Positions 1 through 13,293 of a DNA stretch of 63,543 bases are shown in pieces. The notes under the pieces were generated by a model. The model saw nothing but the letters and a program-made list of their open reading frames with translations, ran no database searches and was not told where the DNA came from. How positions within the stretch are numbered: position 1 is the stretch's first letter; each line of letters starts with the position of its first letter. The position numbers were made by a program, and so were the translations under genes. The stretch is from an uncultured Collinsella sp. (GTDB taxonomy: Bacteria; Actinomycetota; Coriobacteriia; Coriobacteriales; Coriobacteriaceae), in the NCBI GenBank assembly GCA_900541785.1, contig UQKY01000007.1, positions 1-63,543 of the forward strand, written 5' to 3'.

Positions 1-87
1 CGATCTGATCCCACACTCACTTTTTATTCAGCCCTAGTCATCGCACAAAGCCCCTTCGGCAGCACACGGTGCAACCGAGTCACCGCA

Positions 88-178
88 GGCCGGGGCGGGA
101 GGGGCCGAGTTTCCTCCTGAGCGACTCTGCTTGCAGCCGGAGCGAAAGGGGGAAATCTCGGCCCCTCCCGCCCCGGCC
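88..178. repeat. Long GC-rich inverted repeat downstream of carB
   Basis: Two perfect 22-nt arms (88-109 and 157-178) are complementary, and pairing continues inward (TTTCC at 110-114 with GGAAA at 151-155). The loop of about 36 nt contains a further small CTGC/GCAG stem. It starts 12 nt after the carB stop. No T-run follows on either strand, so it is not a canonical intrinsic terminator. It may be a repetitive extragenic palindrome or an mRNA 3'-end stabiliser; function unknown. Confidence 0.8.
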
Positions 179-189
179 GGCCAGGTCAA

Positions 190-3504
<3,315 letters not shown>

Positions 3505-3505
3505 G

Positions 3506-4945
3506 TTAGTTCTCCTCGGTCTCAGCGGTCTCGGACTCAGCAAAGTTCCAGCCGGCAAGACGGTCCTTCGCGGTATCGATGTCCAGGTAGTTCTCCTCGC
3601 CGTCCATGAGTCGCGTAAAGGCGGTAAAGAGATAGTGGGCATCGGTGGGGCCAGGCGAAGCCTCGGGGTGGTACTGGACCGAGAAGCACGGGGTGTCGAG
3701 CAGCTGGATGCCCTCGGCGGTGCCGTCGTTGAGGTTCACATGTGTTAGACGAATGCGGCCGAAGCGCTCGTTCATCACGACCGGCGCGATACCGCGGCGC
3801 ACCCAGACGCGCAGATCTCCATCGGCCGCATGCTCGGTCTCGCCGCCGGAAAGCTCGGGGACAAGCTTGCCCAAGCTGGGGAACAGCAGGCCAAAGCCAT
3901 GGTTTTGCGCGGTGATCTCCACACGGCGGCTTACCAGGTTCATAACCGGCTGGTTGCCACCGCGGTGACCGAACTTAAGCTTTTCCATCTGGGCGCCGCA
4001 GGCCAGGCTGATCATCTGGTGACCAAGACAAATACCAAAGACCGGCACCTTGCCGATCAGCTGCTGCACCTGCTCGTAGGTCTCCACCACGGCGTCGGGG
4101 TCGCCGGGGCCATTGGACAAAAAGACGCCGTCGGGATTCATGTCGAGCACCTGCTGGGCAGGCGTGTCCCACGGCACGACGGTAAGGTCGCAGCCGGCGC
4201 GGACCAGCCCCTCCAGAATGCCGCGCTTCACACCGCAGTCGTAGGCGACCACTTTGTGACGGGCAGGAGCGGCAGAGGCAAGCGCAAAGTCATGCGTAGC
4301 GGGCAGGTCGGCAGCTGCAAACTCGTGAGGCGCGGGGCAACTCACGGTCTTGACCAGGTTCTCGCCTACCAGCGTGGGCGCTGCGGCCAGACGCTCAGCA
4401 AGCTCGTCGACGTCGAAGATCTCGGTCGAGATAATGCCCATCTTGGAGCCGTTGTCACGCAGGTGGCGCACAAGAGCGCGGGTGTCGACGCCCTCGATAG
4501 CGACGATGCCGTGAGCGCGCAGGTACTCCGGCACGCTGACGGCCGAGCGCCAGTTAGAAGGCGTGGTGCACATGTCGCGAACGATCATGCCGCGCATAGC
4601 CGGAGCGCTCGCAGGGCGCACGGCGTCGCCGGGGAAGGCCGACTGGACGTCGGTCTCGTCGATACCGTAGTTGCCGATCTGCGGATAGGTCATGGTTACG
4701 ATTTGGCCGGCATAACTCGGGTCGGTCATGACCTCAAAGTAGCCCTCGAGCGAGGTGTTGAAGCAGACTTCGCCGGTCGCGGTACCCTCGGCGCCGCATG
4801 CACGTCCATAAAAAATGGTCCCATCCTCAAGATACAGGATGCAGGGACCGCAGGTGCCCTTGCTGGTTTTGGCCAGCATACGCTGGCAAAGCTCGCTGGG
4901 CGCGAAGGTGCGGGCGGCAGCGCCCGCGGTATGGTTGTTCGCCAT
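3506..4945 (-). CDS. carA: Carbamoyl-phosphate synthase small (glutaminase) subunit
   Basis: 479 residues; hydrolyses glutamine and passes ammonia to CarB. The class I amidotransferase nucleophile is in FGICLGHQM and the catalytic His/Glu in YHPEASPGP. The start MANNHTAG is preceded by GGAAGGAG five bases upstream, better than the in-frame start 7 codons earlier. Compared with typical CarA of about 360-380 residues it carries roughly 35 extra N-terminal residues before LYLEDGTIFYG, and is also longer overall. It is the first gene of the carAB operon and has a PyrR-box-like hairpin just upstream. Confidence 0.96.
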   Translation of the reverse strand: MANNHTAGAAARTFAPSELCQRMLAKTSKGTCGPCILYLEDGTIFYGRACGAEGTATGEVCFNTSLEGYFEVMTDPSYAGQIVTMTYPQIGNYGIDETDVQSAFPGDAVRPASAPAMRGMIVRDMCTTPSNWRSAVSVPEYLRAHGIVAIEGVDTRALVRHLRDNGSKMGIISTEIFDVDELAERLAAAPTLVGENLVKTVSCPAPHEFAAADLPATHDFALASAAPARHKVVAYDCGVKRGILEGLVRAGCDLTVVPWDTPAQQVLDMNPDGVFLSNGPGDPDAVVETYEQVQQLIGKVPVFGICLGHQMISLACGAQMEKLKFGHRGGNQPVMNLVSRRVEITAQNHGFGLLFPSLGKLVPELSGGETEHAADGDLRVWVRRGIAPVVMNERFGRIRLTHVNLNDGTAEGIQLLDTPCFSVQYHPEASPGPTDAHYLFTAFTRLMDGEENYLDIDTAKDRLAGWNFAESETAETEEN

Positions 4946-4956
4946 AATTCTCCTTC

Positions 4957-4974
4957 CCGGTCTCACAGGACCGG
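4957..4974 (-). promoter_or_regulatory. Putative PyrR-binding hairpin overlapping the carA ribosome site
   Basis: In the carA leader RNA, CCGGTC-CTGTGA-GACCGG forms a 6-bp stem whose loop region reads TCCTGTGAGACC. This resembles the conserved PyrR binding loop (UCC.G.GAG.C) of pyrimidine operons. The hairpin touches the Shine-Dalgarno GGAAGGAG, so a bound protein would block translation. That mode is known for mycobacterial PyrR. The match is by eye; no pyrR gene lies in this window. Confidence 0.6.
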
Positions 4975-5106
4975 CTTAAAGGTGTGTAGTTAGGCCTCGC
5001 GGTATTGTAACCGCAAGCATGCCTCATGGCGTTAATTTCATCGAAATGTTTACGAAATGATAATTATGACTTTCTATGCATAATGATTTTTTAATCCCCG
5101 TCCCAG

Positions 5107-5146
5107 AAAAATCATCCCGCGGGGCTTGTGGCTCACGCGGGATGAT
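5107..5146 (-). terminator. Intrinsic terminator after the 320-residue membrane protein
   Basis: Perfect 11-bp stem (5111-5121 with 5136-5146, ATCATCCCGCG) with a 14-nt loop. On the minus strand it is followed by TTTT. It lies just downstream of the stop at 5156 and separates that gene from carA. Confidence 0.85.
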
Positions 5147-5155
5147 GGCGTCTTA

Positions 5156-6118
5156 TTATTTCTTGTCCTGTTCCAGCAGTTCGGACGGTGTGCGATCGGG
5201 CTTGCCGCCGCGGAAAATCTCGCGGCCATGCAGACGATGCTCCAGGTCACGCTCGGCCTTTTCCTCGTCAATCTTGGTCTGGCTCACCACCGGGTCCTCA
5301 ATCAACGACGACACCGAGTTCACCTGCTTCTGAATGCGCTCGGCGATGGTATCATCCATACTCACGATGCGCATCTTCCAGTCGATACTCGTGGCGTTGG
5401 ATGAGCTCTTGGTCCACACGAACGTCAAAATGGCGCTCTGGTGGCCCCGCGCGGGGAACATGCCAAAGAAGGAATCGTGCTGAATGTTGCTATCCTCGTC
5501 GATATAGGCGTGAACGTTATACACCACGCGGTCGATCTTGTCGTTGAGCAGCGCGTTGGTCGCAAGCGCCGCGGCCTGGATCTGCCCGTTGGACAGCAGC
5601 TCGAGCTCGTTGGCAGATGATGTGTCCAACACCGTCACCTCGACCGTGCCCGTACGCTCATCGGCTTCATCGACGGTAAAGTCGAGCGGGAACTGCGTAA
5701 AGCCGTTGCCCCATTCAAGTCCACCCTTGAGCGCGGTCGAAACGGTATCGACCGAAACGCTCTCGGACAGGTTGGCGGTGTTCAGACGACGCATCACGCC
5801 GTAGCCAATCTGCATGCCCACGATCAGCACCAAAATACCGATGACCACGGCCATCGCGGTCTTCGTAATGGTATGGCTCACCTGCGAGCCCGAAGGATCG
5901 TCCTCGGACAGCGGGTCGATATGTTTTGCCTGGCTCGCGCGGTCCTCGCTGCGCAGCTGCGCTAGCGCCGCTTTGTCACCGCGCTTGGCCGCAGCCTCCT
6001 TCTCACGCATGCGCTCGGTACGCTTTTTGGCAAGCGTAGGATCCAAGACGCCGGATGCATCGATTTCGGAGAATAACTCCGTCACTTCTTCCGGAGTCAA
6101 AGGGTTCTTGTCAGCCAT
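5156..6118 (-). CDS. Single-pass membrane protein of unknown function
   Basis: 320 residues, not recognised. The N-terminal 80 residues are charged and cytoplasmic-looking (MADKNPLTPEEVTELFSEID, then a Lys/Arg/Glu-rich stretch). One transmembrane segment follows at about 87-110 (TAMAVVIGILVLIVGMQIGYGVM). The 210-residue extracytoplasmic part is probably alpha/beta and ends with a charged tail. Start ATG with AGGA upstream. It begins 19 nt after the ABC exporter stop and ends at a strong terminator, so the two probably form an operon. A role beside the transporter is only inference. Confidence 0.8.
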   Translation of the reverse strand: MADKNPLTPEEVTELFSEIDASGVLDPTLAKKRTERMREKEAAAKRGDKAALAQLRSEDRASQAKHIDPLSEDDPSGSQVSHTITKTAMAVVIGILVLIVGMQIGYGVMRRLNTANLSESVSVDTVSTALKGGLEWGNGFTQFPLDFTVDEADERTGTVEVTVLDTSSANELELLSNGQIQAAALATNALLNDKIDRVVYNVHAYIDEDSNIQHDSFFGMFPARGHQSAILTFVWTKSSSNATSIDWKMRIVSMDDTIAERIQKQVNSVSSLIEDPVVSQTKIDEEKAERDLEHRLHGREIFRGGKPDRTPSELLEQDKK

Positions 6119-6137
6119 AAACTTCCTGTCATATCAA

Positions 6138-7910
6138 TCAGTCGAGCTCGTGCGCACGCGCACCTTCGAACTGCATTCGATAGTAACGGGCATAGGTGCC
6201 GCCACGGGCGAGAAGCTCCTCGTGCGTGCCACGCTCCACAACGCGACCATGCTCAACGGTCGCAATCTCATCGGCATGCTTAATGGTCGAAAGACGGTGG
6301 GCGATGATAATCGTGGTGCGGCCGCGTGCCAGCTCTTCGAGCGACTCCTGCACCGCCTCCTCGCTCTCGTTATCCAAAGCACTCGTCGCCTCGTCCAAGA
6401 TCAGGATCTTGGGGTTCTTGAGAAACACGCGCGCGATGGCAACGCGCTGCTTCTGTCCGCCCGAAAGACGGCTGCCGCGCTCGCCCACCACGGTGTCGTA
6501 GCCCTGTGGAAGCGATTCGATAAAGGTATCGATATTGGCGCGACGGGCGGCGTCGGCGATCTCTTCCACCGTAGCGCTCGGCTTGCCGTAGGCGATGTTC
6601 TCGCCAATCGTACCGTCAAACAGATAGACATCCTGCTGCACCAGGCCGATGGCGCGACGCAGGCTCTGCTGCGTTACATCACGCACGTCCTGGCCGTCGA
6701 TGCTAATGGATCCGGTAGCCACGTCATAAAAGCGCGGCAGCAGCGAACAGGTCGTGGACTTGCCGCCGCCCGAAGGGCCAACCAAAGCGATGGTCTGCCC
6801 GGGCTTGATAGACAGGTCCATGTGGTCGATAACAGGACGCTCGTCGGCATCGCCCTCGCCCAGCTCAACATCCTCGTAGTTAAAGCACACGTCGTGATAC
6901 TCCACGGCGCCGGCAGTCACCTGCAGATCCGTAGCGCCCGGCTTGTCCTGGATATCCGGCGCCGTCGAGAGCACCTCGTCCATACGCTTAAAGCCGGCGA
7001 TAGCCTTCTGATACGTTTCGGCCGAATTAACGAGTGTCTCGAGCGGCGTGCAGAACAGCGAAATATAGAGTGCAAAGGTCGCCATATCGACCGCCTGCAG
7101 CTGTCCCTTGGCGACCAGCCAGCCGCCCAGCAGCACCACGATCACATAGAGCACACCCGAGAGCAGGCCATACGTCGCGGTATAGACGCCCATGGCGTGA
7201 TACATGTTCTCCTTGGACGAAAGATAGCGATTGTTGGAGGCGCGGAACTTGAAGCGTTCGGTCTCCTCATTGGCAAAGCTCTTGACCACGCGCATGCCCG
7301 CCAGCGAATCCTGCAGCTGCGCATTGATGCCGCTGATCTTTTTGCGGTTGTCGCTAAAGACCTCGCGCATACGCATGTTTTGCCAAAACATGATGACCGC
7401 AAACGCCGCCGTCACCACGGCCATGGCGAGCGCCAGGACCGGGGCGATGGTAAAGAGGATCACAAACGAGCCGATGATCTCGATGCCGCAGATGATGATC
7501 CACTCGGGCACGTGATGCGCCGCCTCGCAGATATCGAACAGGTCGTTGACCACGCGGCTCATCATGTCGCCCGAGCTGTTGCGGTCGAAGTACGCAAAGC
7601 TAAAGCGCTCATACTGGTCGAACAGGTCCTCGCGCATCTTGGACTCCATGCGCGCGCCCATCACGTGACCCCAATAGCTCACAAAGTAGCGGCAGGCGCA
7701 GCGGACGGCATACATCAGCACCAAGCCCACCGCGATCATGCCGAGCGCCTGCATAATGGCAGCCTGACCCTGAGTAAATAGCCCACCGGTCAAATTACGC
7801 AGAATAATAGGAAAAGCAAGGTCAATGGCGGCAAGCACCAGAGCACAAACAGTATCAGCAACAAAAAGCCCCATCTGGGGCTTGTAATACGAAAGAAACC
7901 TCTTAAACAT
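6138..7910 (-). CDS. ABC exporter, fused permease and ATPase
   Basis: 590-residue half-transporter (MsbA/LmrA-like). The N-terminal six-helix exporter domain spans about 1-310; the nucleotide-binding domain follows from about 345. ATPase motifs are intact: Walker A GPSGGGKST, signature LSGGQKQR, Walker B ILILDEATSALD, and the H-loop in IIAHRLSTI. I start at MFKRFLSYYKPQMG; upstream in-frame sequence is the palindromic intergenic region. It would act as a homodimer or with another half-transporter. The substrate (lipid, drug or peptide) cannot be read from sequence. Followed after 19 nt by the 320-residue membrane protein. Confidence 0.93.
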   Translation of the reverse strand: MFKRFLSYYKPQMGLFVADTVCALVLAAIDLAFPIILRNLTGGLFTQGQAAIMQALGMIAVGLVLMYAVRCACRYFVSYWGHVMGARMESKMREDLFDQYERFSFAYFDRNSSGDMMSRVVNDLFDICEAAHHVPEWIIICGIEIIGSFVILFTIAPVLALAMAVVTAAFAVIMFWQNMRMREVFSDNRKKISGINAQLQDSLAGMRVVKSFANEETERFKFRASNNRYLSSKENMYHAMGVYTATYGLLSGVLYVIVVLLGGWLVAKGQLQAVDMATFALYISLFCTPLETLVNSAETYQKAIAGFKRMDEVLSTAPDIQDKPGATDLQVTAGAVEYHDVCFNYEDVELGEGDADERPVIDHMDLSIKPGQTIALVGPSGGGKSTTCSLLPRFYDVATGSISIDGQDVRDVTQQSLRRAIGLVQQDVYLFDGTIGENIAYGKPSATVEEIADAARRANIDTFIESLPQGYDTVVGERGSRLSGGQKQRVAIARVFLKNPKILILDEATSALDNESEEAVQESLEELARGRTTIIIAHRLSTIKHADEIATVEHGRVVERGTHEELLARGGTYARYYRMQFEGARAHELD

Positions 7911-8157
7911 GCAGTCCTCGAAGAGAAATAAATAGCGTGATAAATCCGGTTGAGCCGGTCGGGCTGAAAACAAAGCGTCCCAACAAACATAACGCCGATG
8001 TTCTAGCAACGTCAGCGAAAACGTCCCTAAGCGAGCAAGGTGCCTTGAAAGAGGAGCGACGCGTACTTCGGTACGCGAGCGACGATTGAAAGGCAGATTG
8101 CCGCTTAGGGGCGTTTGCAGCGTCGACTCGTTACGCGGTTTGGCAAAACCGCGTAAC
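7911..8157. other. Intergenic region dominated by palindromes
   Basis: 247 bp between the Nudix gene and the ABC exporter, with no gene. It holds the long imperfect hairpin at 8019-8116 and, right after the Nudix stop, an 11-bp stem with a 4-nt loop (8131-8156, TTACGCGGTTT paired with AAACCGCGTAA, no T-run). The exporter promoter should lie at 7911-8018, but I see no convincing -35/-10 pair. Confidence 0.7.
8019..8116. repeat. Long imperfect palindrome, REP/MITE-like
   Basis: The arms AACGTCCCTAAGCGAGCAA...TGCCTT (from 8020) and AAGGCAGATTGCCGCTTAGG (from about 8090) are mostly complementary. The apex is a perfect GCGTAC-TTCG-GTACGC hairpin at 8061-8076. It is too long for an ordinary terminator and has no T-run. 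It could be a mobile palindromic element. Confidence 0.7.
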
Positions 8158-8853
8158 CTAGAGCTCCGTGCCCCCAAGGCGGTGCGCGATGCTATCGCAG
8201 GCCAAGGCGCCTACGACGGTCTTGGCGTCTTCGATCTTGCCGTCGAGCACGGCGTCGATCAGCTCGTGCAGCGGCACCAGGTCCACGTTGACAAACTCGT
8301 CATCATCGGGGTTGGGCGCATCAAACTCGAGCTTGGTAGCCAAGTAGATGTGGATGATCTCATCGCAAAAACCGCAGGACGTGACAATCGACGTCAAAAA
8401 GCGAATACGACCAGCCCTAAAGCCCGTCTCCTCATGCAGTTCGCGCTTGGCGCAATCGAGCGGGTCCTCGCCTGGATCGAGCTTACCGGCGGGAATCTCG
8501 ACCGTCACACGGTCGATGGCGGTGCGGTACTGACGCACCAGTACGATCTTGCCGCTCTCGGTCAGTGCCACAACGGCCGCCGCACCCGGATGGCGAACGA
8601 TATCGCGGGCGCTGCGGTGACCGTTGGGTAGCTCAACCTCAAGACGGTGGACGTCAAGGATCTTGCCCTTCCAGGCGCACTCCTCCGAAAGAATCTTCTC
8701 GTGCAGCTCGGCATCGTGCGGGTCGTCGTCGCCCAGCACCAGCGCCGGCTCGTCAGCGACCTCGCCACCAGGCTCGCCCTCGGCGTGCCCATACATGCGG
8801 CTGTCCTCTTCGACGATCTGCGCGTCCACGAGCTCTTCGTTCTTCTCGTCCAT
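8158..8853 (-). CDS. Nudix hydrolase, ADP-ribose pyrophosphatase-like
   Basis: 231 residues. The Nudix box is complete (GKLDPGEDPLDCAKRELHEE with TGF following), preceded by VEIPAGKLDPGE, typical of ADP-sugar pyrophosphatases (NudF/YqkG type) that cleave ADP-ribose to AMP and ribose-5-phosphate. About 50 acidic N-terminal residues before HEKILSEE are not part of the usual fold. I choose the ATG of MDEKNEEL because AGGA sits 9 nt upstream; an ATG three codons earlier lies too close to it. It begins about 20 nt after the purD stop and is probably cotranscribed. The exact substrate is inference. Confidence 0.88.
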   Translation of the reverse strand: MDEKNEELVDAQIVEEDSRMYGHAEGEPGGEVADEPALVLGDDDPHDAELHEKILSEECAWKGKILDVHRLEVELPNGHRSARDIVRHPGAAAVVALTESGKIVLVRQYRTAIDRVTVEIPAGKLDPGEDPLDCAKRELHEETGFRAGRIRFLTSIVTSCGFCDEIIHIYLATKLEFDAPNPDDDEFVNVDLVPLHELIDAVLDGKIEDAKTVVGALACDSIAHRLGGTEL

Positions 8854-8874
8854 CCGTCTCATTCCTCTCGGACT

Positions 8875-10179
8875 TTAGGCATCCCAGGCGTCGCGGCCGC
8901 GCAGCGCGCGCAGGCCGATGTCGTGACGCAGGGTCTTGCCCTCAAAATCAATCTTCTCGCAGGCCTCGTAGGCAAGGTTGCGAGCGTTCTCGAACGTGTC
9001 GCCCAGAGCGGTCACGGCAAGCACGCGGCCACCATTGGTCACGAGCTGGCCGTCCACCACGGCAGTGCCCGCGTGGTACACGGTCACGTTCTCCATGGCC
9101 TCGGCATCCTCAATACCGGTGATGACCTTGCCTTTCTCGTAGCTGCCGGGATAGCCCGCGCTCGTCAGGACAACGGCCACGGCCCACTCGTCGCGCCAGT
9201 CGAGTTCAATCTGGTCGAGCTCGCAGTTGGCACAAGCCAGCATGACCTCGACCAGGTCGTTCTTAAGGCGCGGCAGCACGACCTGCGTCTCGGGGTCGCC
9301 AAAGCGAGCATTGAACTCCAGCACCTTGGGGCCGGCAGGCGTGAGCATAAAGCCGCCGTACAGGCAGCCGCGGTAGTCGATACCCTCGGCAGCGAGCTCG
9401 GCCACGGTCTGCTCCATGACCTTCACCATGGTGGCGTGCTCCTCGTCAGTCACGATGGGCACCGGGCTGTAGACACCCATGCCGCCGGTGTTGGGGCCCT
9501 TGTCGCCCTCGAGCGCGCGCTTGTGGTCCTGCGAGGTGGCCATGGGGCGCACGGTCTTGCCGTCGGTAAAGGCCAGCAGCGAGCACTCGGGACCGGTCAG
9601 CATCTCCTCGATGACCACGGTATTGCCGGCATCACCAAAGGTGCCACCAAAACACTCACGCACGGCCTCTTCGGCCTGCGCAAGCTCAGTCGCCACGATA
9701 ACGCCCTTGCCTGCAGCCAGGCCGTCAGCCTTCACGACCAGCGGGGCGCCCTGCTCGCGCACGTAGTCAAGAGCCGAAGCCTCGTCGGTAAACGAGCCAT
9801 AGGCTGCCGTCGGAATGCCGGCACGCTCCATGAGTTGCTTGGAGAACAGCTTAGAGCCCTCCATCTGAGCGCCCTCGGCACCAGGGCCAAAGCAGGGAAT
9901 ACCAGCCGCACGCACGGCGTCGGCAACGCCCACCACGAGCGGAGCCTCGGGGCCAATTACCACGAGTCCGCATCCGTGGCTCTGCGCAAACGCCGCCACG
10001 GCCGCAGGATCGCAATCGTCGAGAACCACGTTCTCGCCGCAGCTCGCGGTGCCGCCGTTACCCGGCGCAATGTAGAGCTTGCCGGCGCGCGGTGATGCAG
10101 CGAGCTTAGCTGCCAGAGCATGCTCGCGGCCGCCGCTGCCCAACAACAGGATGTCGATGGTTTGAGTGTCCGCCTTCAA
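8875..10179 (-). CDS. purD: Phosphoribosylamine-glycine ligase (GAR synthetase)
   Basis: 434 residues; ATP-dependent ligation of glycine to 5-phosphoribosylamine, the second step of purine synthesis. Features are the N-terminal ILLLGSGGREHALA, the ATP-grasp core with KADGLAAGKGVIVA, and NARFGDPETQVVLPRL. The start is a TTG (LKADTQTIDI) with GAGGAGG five bases upstream. Extending to the next upstream start would overlap purA and add 56 unrelated residues, so the TTG is well supported. A hairpin lies between purA and purD. The other pur genes of the window (A, B, C) are scattered. Confidence 0.95.
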   Translation of the reverse strand: MKADTQTIDILLLGSGGREHALAAKLAASPRAGKLYIAPGNGGTASCGENVVLDDCDPAAVAAFAQSHGCGLVVIGPEAPLVVGVADAVRAAGIPCFGPGAEGAQMEGSKLFSKQLMERAGIPTAAYGSFTDEASALDYVREQGAPLVVKADGLAAGKGVIVATELAQAEEAVRECFGGTFGDAGNTVVIEEMLTGPECSLLAFTDGKTVRPMATSQDHKRALEGDKGPNTGGMGVYSPVPIVTDEEHATMVKVMEQTVAELAAEGIDYRGCLYGGFMLTPAGPKVLEFNARFGDPETQVVLPRLKNDLVEVMLACANCELDQIELDWRDEWAVAVVLTSAGYPGSYEKGKVITGIEDAEAMENVTVYHAGTAVVDGQLVTNGGRVLAVTALGDTFENARNLAYEACEKIDFEGKTLRHDIGLRALRGRDAWDA

Positions 10180-10233
10180 GGGTGCCTCCTCTATGGATGA
10201 ACGGCCCGCTCCGCGCGAGCCCTTTGCAAGCAA

Positions 10234-10275
10234 ATATACCCCTCGGCCGCCCGTCCGGGCTGCAAAGGGGTATAT
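10234..10275 (-). terminator. Hairpin between purA and purD
   Basis: The 10-bp stem ATATACCCCT / AGGGGTATAT (10234-10243 with 10266-10275) encloses a smaller GCCCG/CGGGC stem. It is just after the purA stop on the minus strand. The following T-tract is poor (ATATTTGC), so it may be a weak terminator or an attenuator before purD. Confidence 0.5.
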
Positions 10276-10297
10276 CGCAATAACCAAATAGTGCCGA

Positions 10298-11584
<1,287 letters not shown>

Positions 11585-11650
11585 GTTTACTCCTTACATT
11601 CATGGACTGTCTACGCGCCACGCCGGCACGCAGAAGCACAAAACATTCCC

Positions 11651-11680
11651 AGTATACCCGTGCAACGGGCGCCTGTCCTA
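11651..11680 (-). promoter_or_regulatory. Candidate purA promoter
   Basis: On the minus strand TATACT (plus coordinates 11651-11656) is preceded 18 nt upstream by a weak TAGGAC -35. The -10 is good and the -35 poor. It sits at the very end of dnaB, upstream of purA. Confidence 0.4.
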
Positions 11681-13069
11681 CTCCTCGGTATGCGCCCCAT
11701 CAAGCTCATAGAACTTGGTGGATGCCGGCAGGAACATCAGGTCGACGTCACCGATCGGGCCCGAACGGTTCTTGGCCACGACGATGCGCGTAACGCCCTC
11801 GTCGGGTCGATCGTCACGCGAGGCCTCGGCCTCATCAGCGGAGCGGTCCAAGAACATAACGATGTCGGCGTCCTGCTCGATGGAGCCCGATTCACGCAGG
11901 TCGGACAGCTGCGGGCGCTTGCCGGTACGGGACTCGACCTGACGCGACAGCTGCGACAGCGCGATCAACGGAATCTTGAGCTCCTTGGCCATGATCTTTA
12001 AACCACGCGACATCTCGGAGACCTCGACGGTACGGCTCTCGGAGCGACGTCCCGGCGGAGGACTCACCAGCTGCAGGTAGTCCAGGATAATGATGGCCTT
12101 CTCCTTATTGTGGAGCATGCGGCGGCTCTTGGCGCGAATCTCGGTCACCGTGGTGCCGGGCGTATCGTCAATCAGAATGTCGAGCTTAGACAAGGTCTGC
12201 GTGGCCTCGTTGATGTTGGCCCACTGTTCGGGACTAATGCGGCCCGTACGGAAGTCGCTGATCGAAATCATGGCGTAGGCGCAAATCAGGCGCTGGGCAA
12301 TTTCCTTGCCCGACATCTCCAGCGAAAAGAAGCCGACGGTATAGCCCGCAGCGGCGGCATTCAGCGCCAAGTTCAGAGCGAACGACGTCTTACCCACGGC
12401 AGGGCGGGCGCCGATAATGATGAGCTGGCCCTCGCGGAAACCCATAAGCATGCGGTCGAGCGACGGGAAGCCGGTGGGCACGCCCGCGGCCTGTCCGCCG
12501 GCCTTACACACTTCCTCGGCCTCGTTATAGGCCTCGACCATAAACTCGGTCAGTGTCTTATAGCTCGACTTGACCTCGCGCGCCGTGACCTTGAGCAGCT
12601 TGCTCTCGGCCAACTCCACGACCTCTTTGGTGTCGGTAGGGGCGTTATAGGCCAGTGCGTTGATCTCGTTGGTGGCACCGATCAGCTCGCGTAGCATCGA
12701 GTCGCGACGGACGATGGCGGCATGGTGCTGCCAGTTCACGAGCGACAGGGTCTGACCCATCAGCTCCAAAATGTAGGCCTCGCCGCCCACGGCATCAAGC
12801 TTGTTGATGCTGCGCAGGTAATCGATCAGCGAGATAGAGTCGATGGGAATGCGGCTGTTGTACATATCGACCATCGCGGTGTAGATGGTCTTATGAATGG
12901 GCCGGTAGAAGTCATCGGGCTGCAGCTCGACCTGGGCCTCCTCGACCACCTCGGGCGACAGCAGCATGGCGGCCAGTACATTGGCCTCTGCATCTTGGTT
13001 TTGAGGGAGACCCAACTTGGAGCCACGGTCCTCGACCGTCAGCCCCGTCTCCCTATCGTCGTATGCCAT
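11678..13069 (-). CDS. dnaB: Replicative DNA helicase
   Basis: 463 residues; hexameric 5'-3' helicase that unwinds DNA at the fork. The N-terminal DnaB domain (about 20-125) begins at LPQNQDAEANVLAAML. The RecA-like domain has Walker A GARPAVGKTSF (about 220-230), Walker B AIIILDYLQL, and SQLSRQVESR. No intein is visible. Start options are clustered (MRM-LM-AYDD); I take MAYDDRET because GAGG lies 6 nt upstream. It follows the rplI terminator and precedes purA on the same strand. Confidence 0.96.
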   Translation of the reverse strand: MAYDDRETGLTVEDRGSKLGLPQNQDAEANVLAAMLLSPEVVEEAQVELQPDDFYRPIHKTIYTAMVDMYNSRIPIDSISLIDYLRSINKLDAVGGEAYILELMGQTLSLVNWQHHAAIVRRDSMLRELIGATNEINALAYNAPTDTKEVVELAESKLLKVTAREVKSSYKTLTEFMVEAYNEAEEVCKAGGQAAGVPTGFPSLDRMLMGFREGQLIIIGARPAVGKTSFALNLALNAAAAGYTVGFFSLEMSGKEIAQRLICAYAMISISDFRTGRISPEQWANINEATQTLSKLDILIDDTPGTTVTEIRAKSRRMLHNKEKAIIILDYLQLVSPPPGRRSESRTVEVSEMSRGLKIMAKELKIPLIALSQLSRQVESRTGKRPQLSDLRESGSIEQDADIVMFLDRSADEAEASRDDRPDEGVTRIVVAKNRSGPIGDVDLMFLPASTKFYELDGAHTEE

Positions 13070-13223
13070 GAGCATCCTCATTCATATCGCTTGCGAGCAT
13101 CCATAGTATCAGCCACAACCCCAAAACGGGCCGCGCCCCGGCAATCATCACCGAACGAAACGGATGAACGGTCCCGCATTTGGGACTTCACCACAACGCA
13201 TGCCATGGCGCTCGCCAAGCGTA

Positions 13224-13261
13224 GAAAACAAAAGGGCGCCCTGGTCTCCCAGAGCGCCCTT
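13224..13261 (-). terminator. Intrinsic terminator of the rpsF-ssb-rpsR-rplI operon
   Basis: AAGGGCGC (13232-13239) pairs with GCGCCCTT (13254-13261), with an inner CTGG/CCAG stem. On the minus strand it is followed by TTTTGTTTTC. It lies about 30 nt after the rplI stop. Confidence 0.88.
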
Positions 13262-13293
13262 CTTAGAACAAGATTGTTGCGTTGCAGCAAATG

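Noticed and set aside
88..178. Intrinsic terminator of carB
   Set aside because: No U-run follows the stem on the carB strand and the loop is large; kept as a palindromic element instead.
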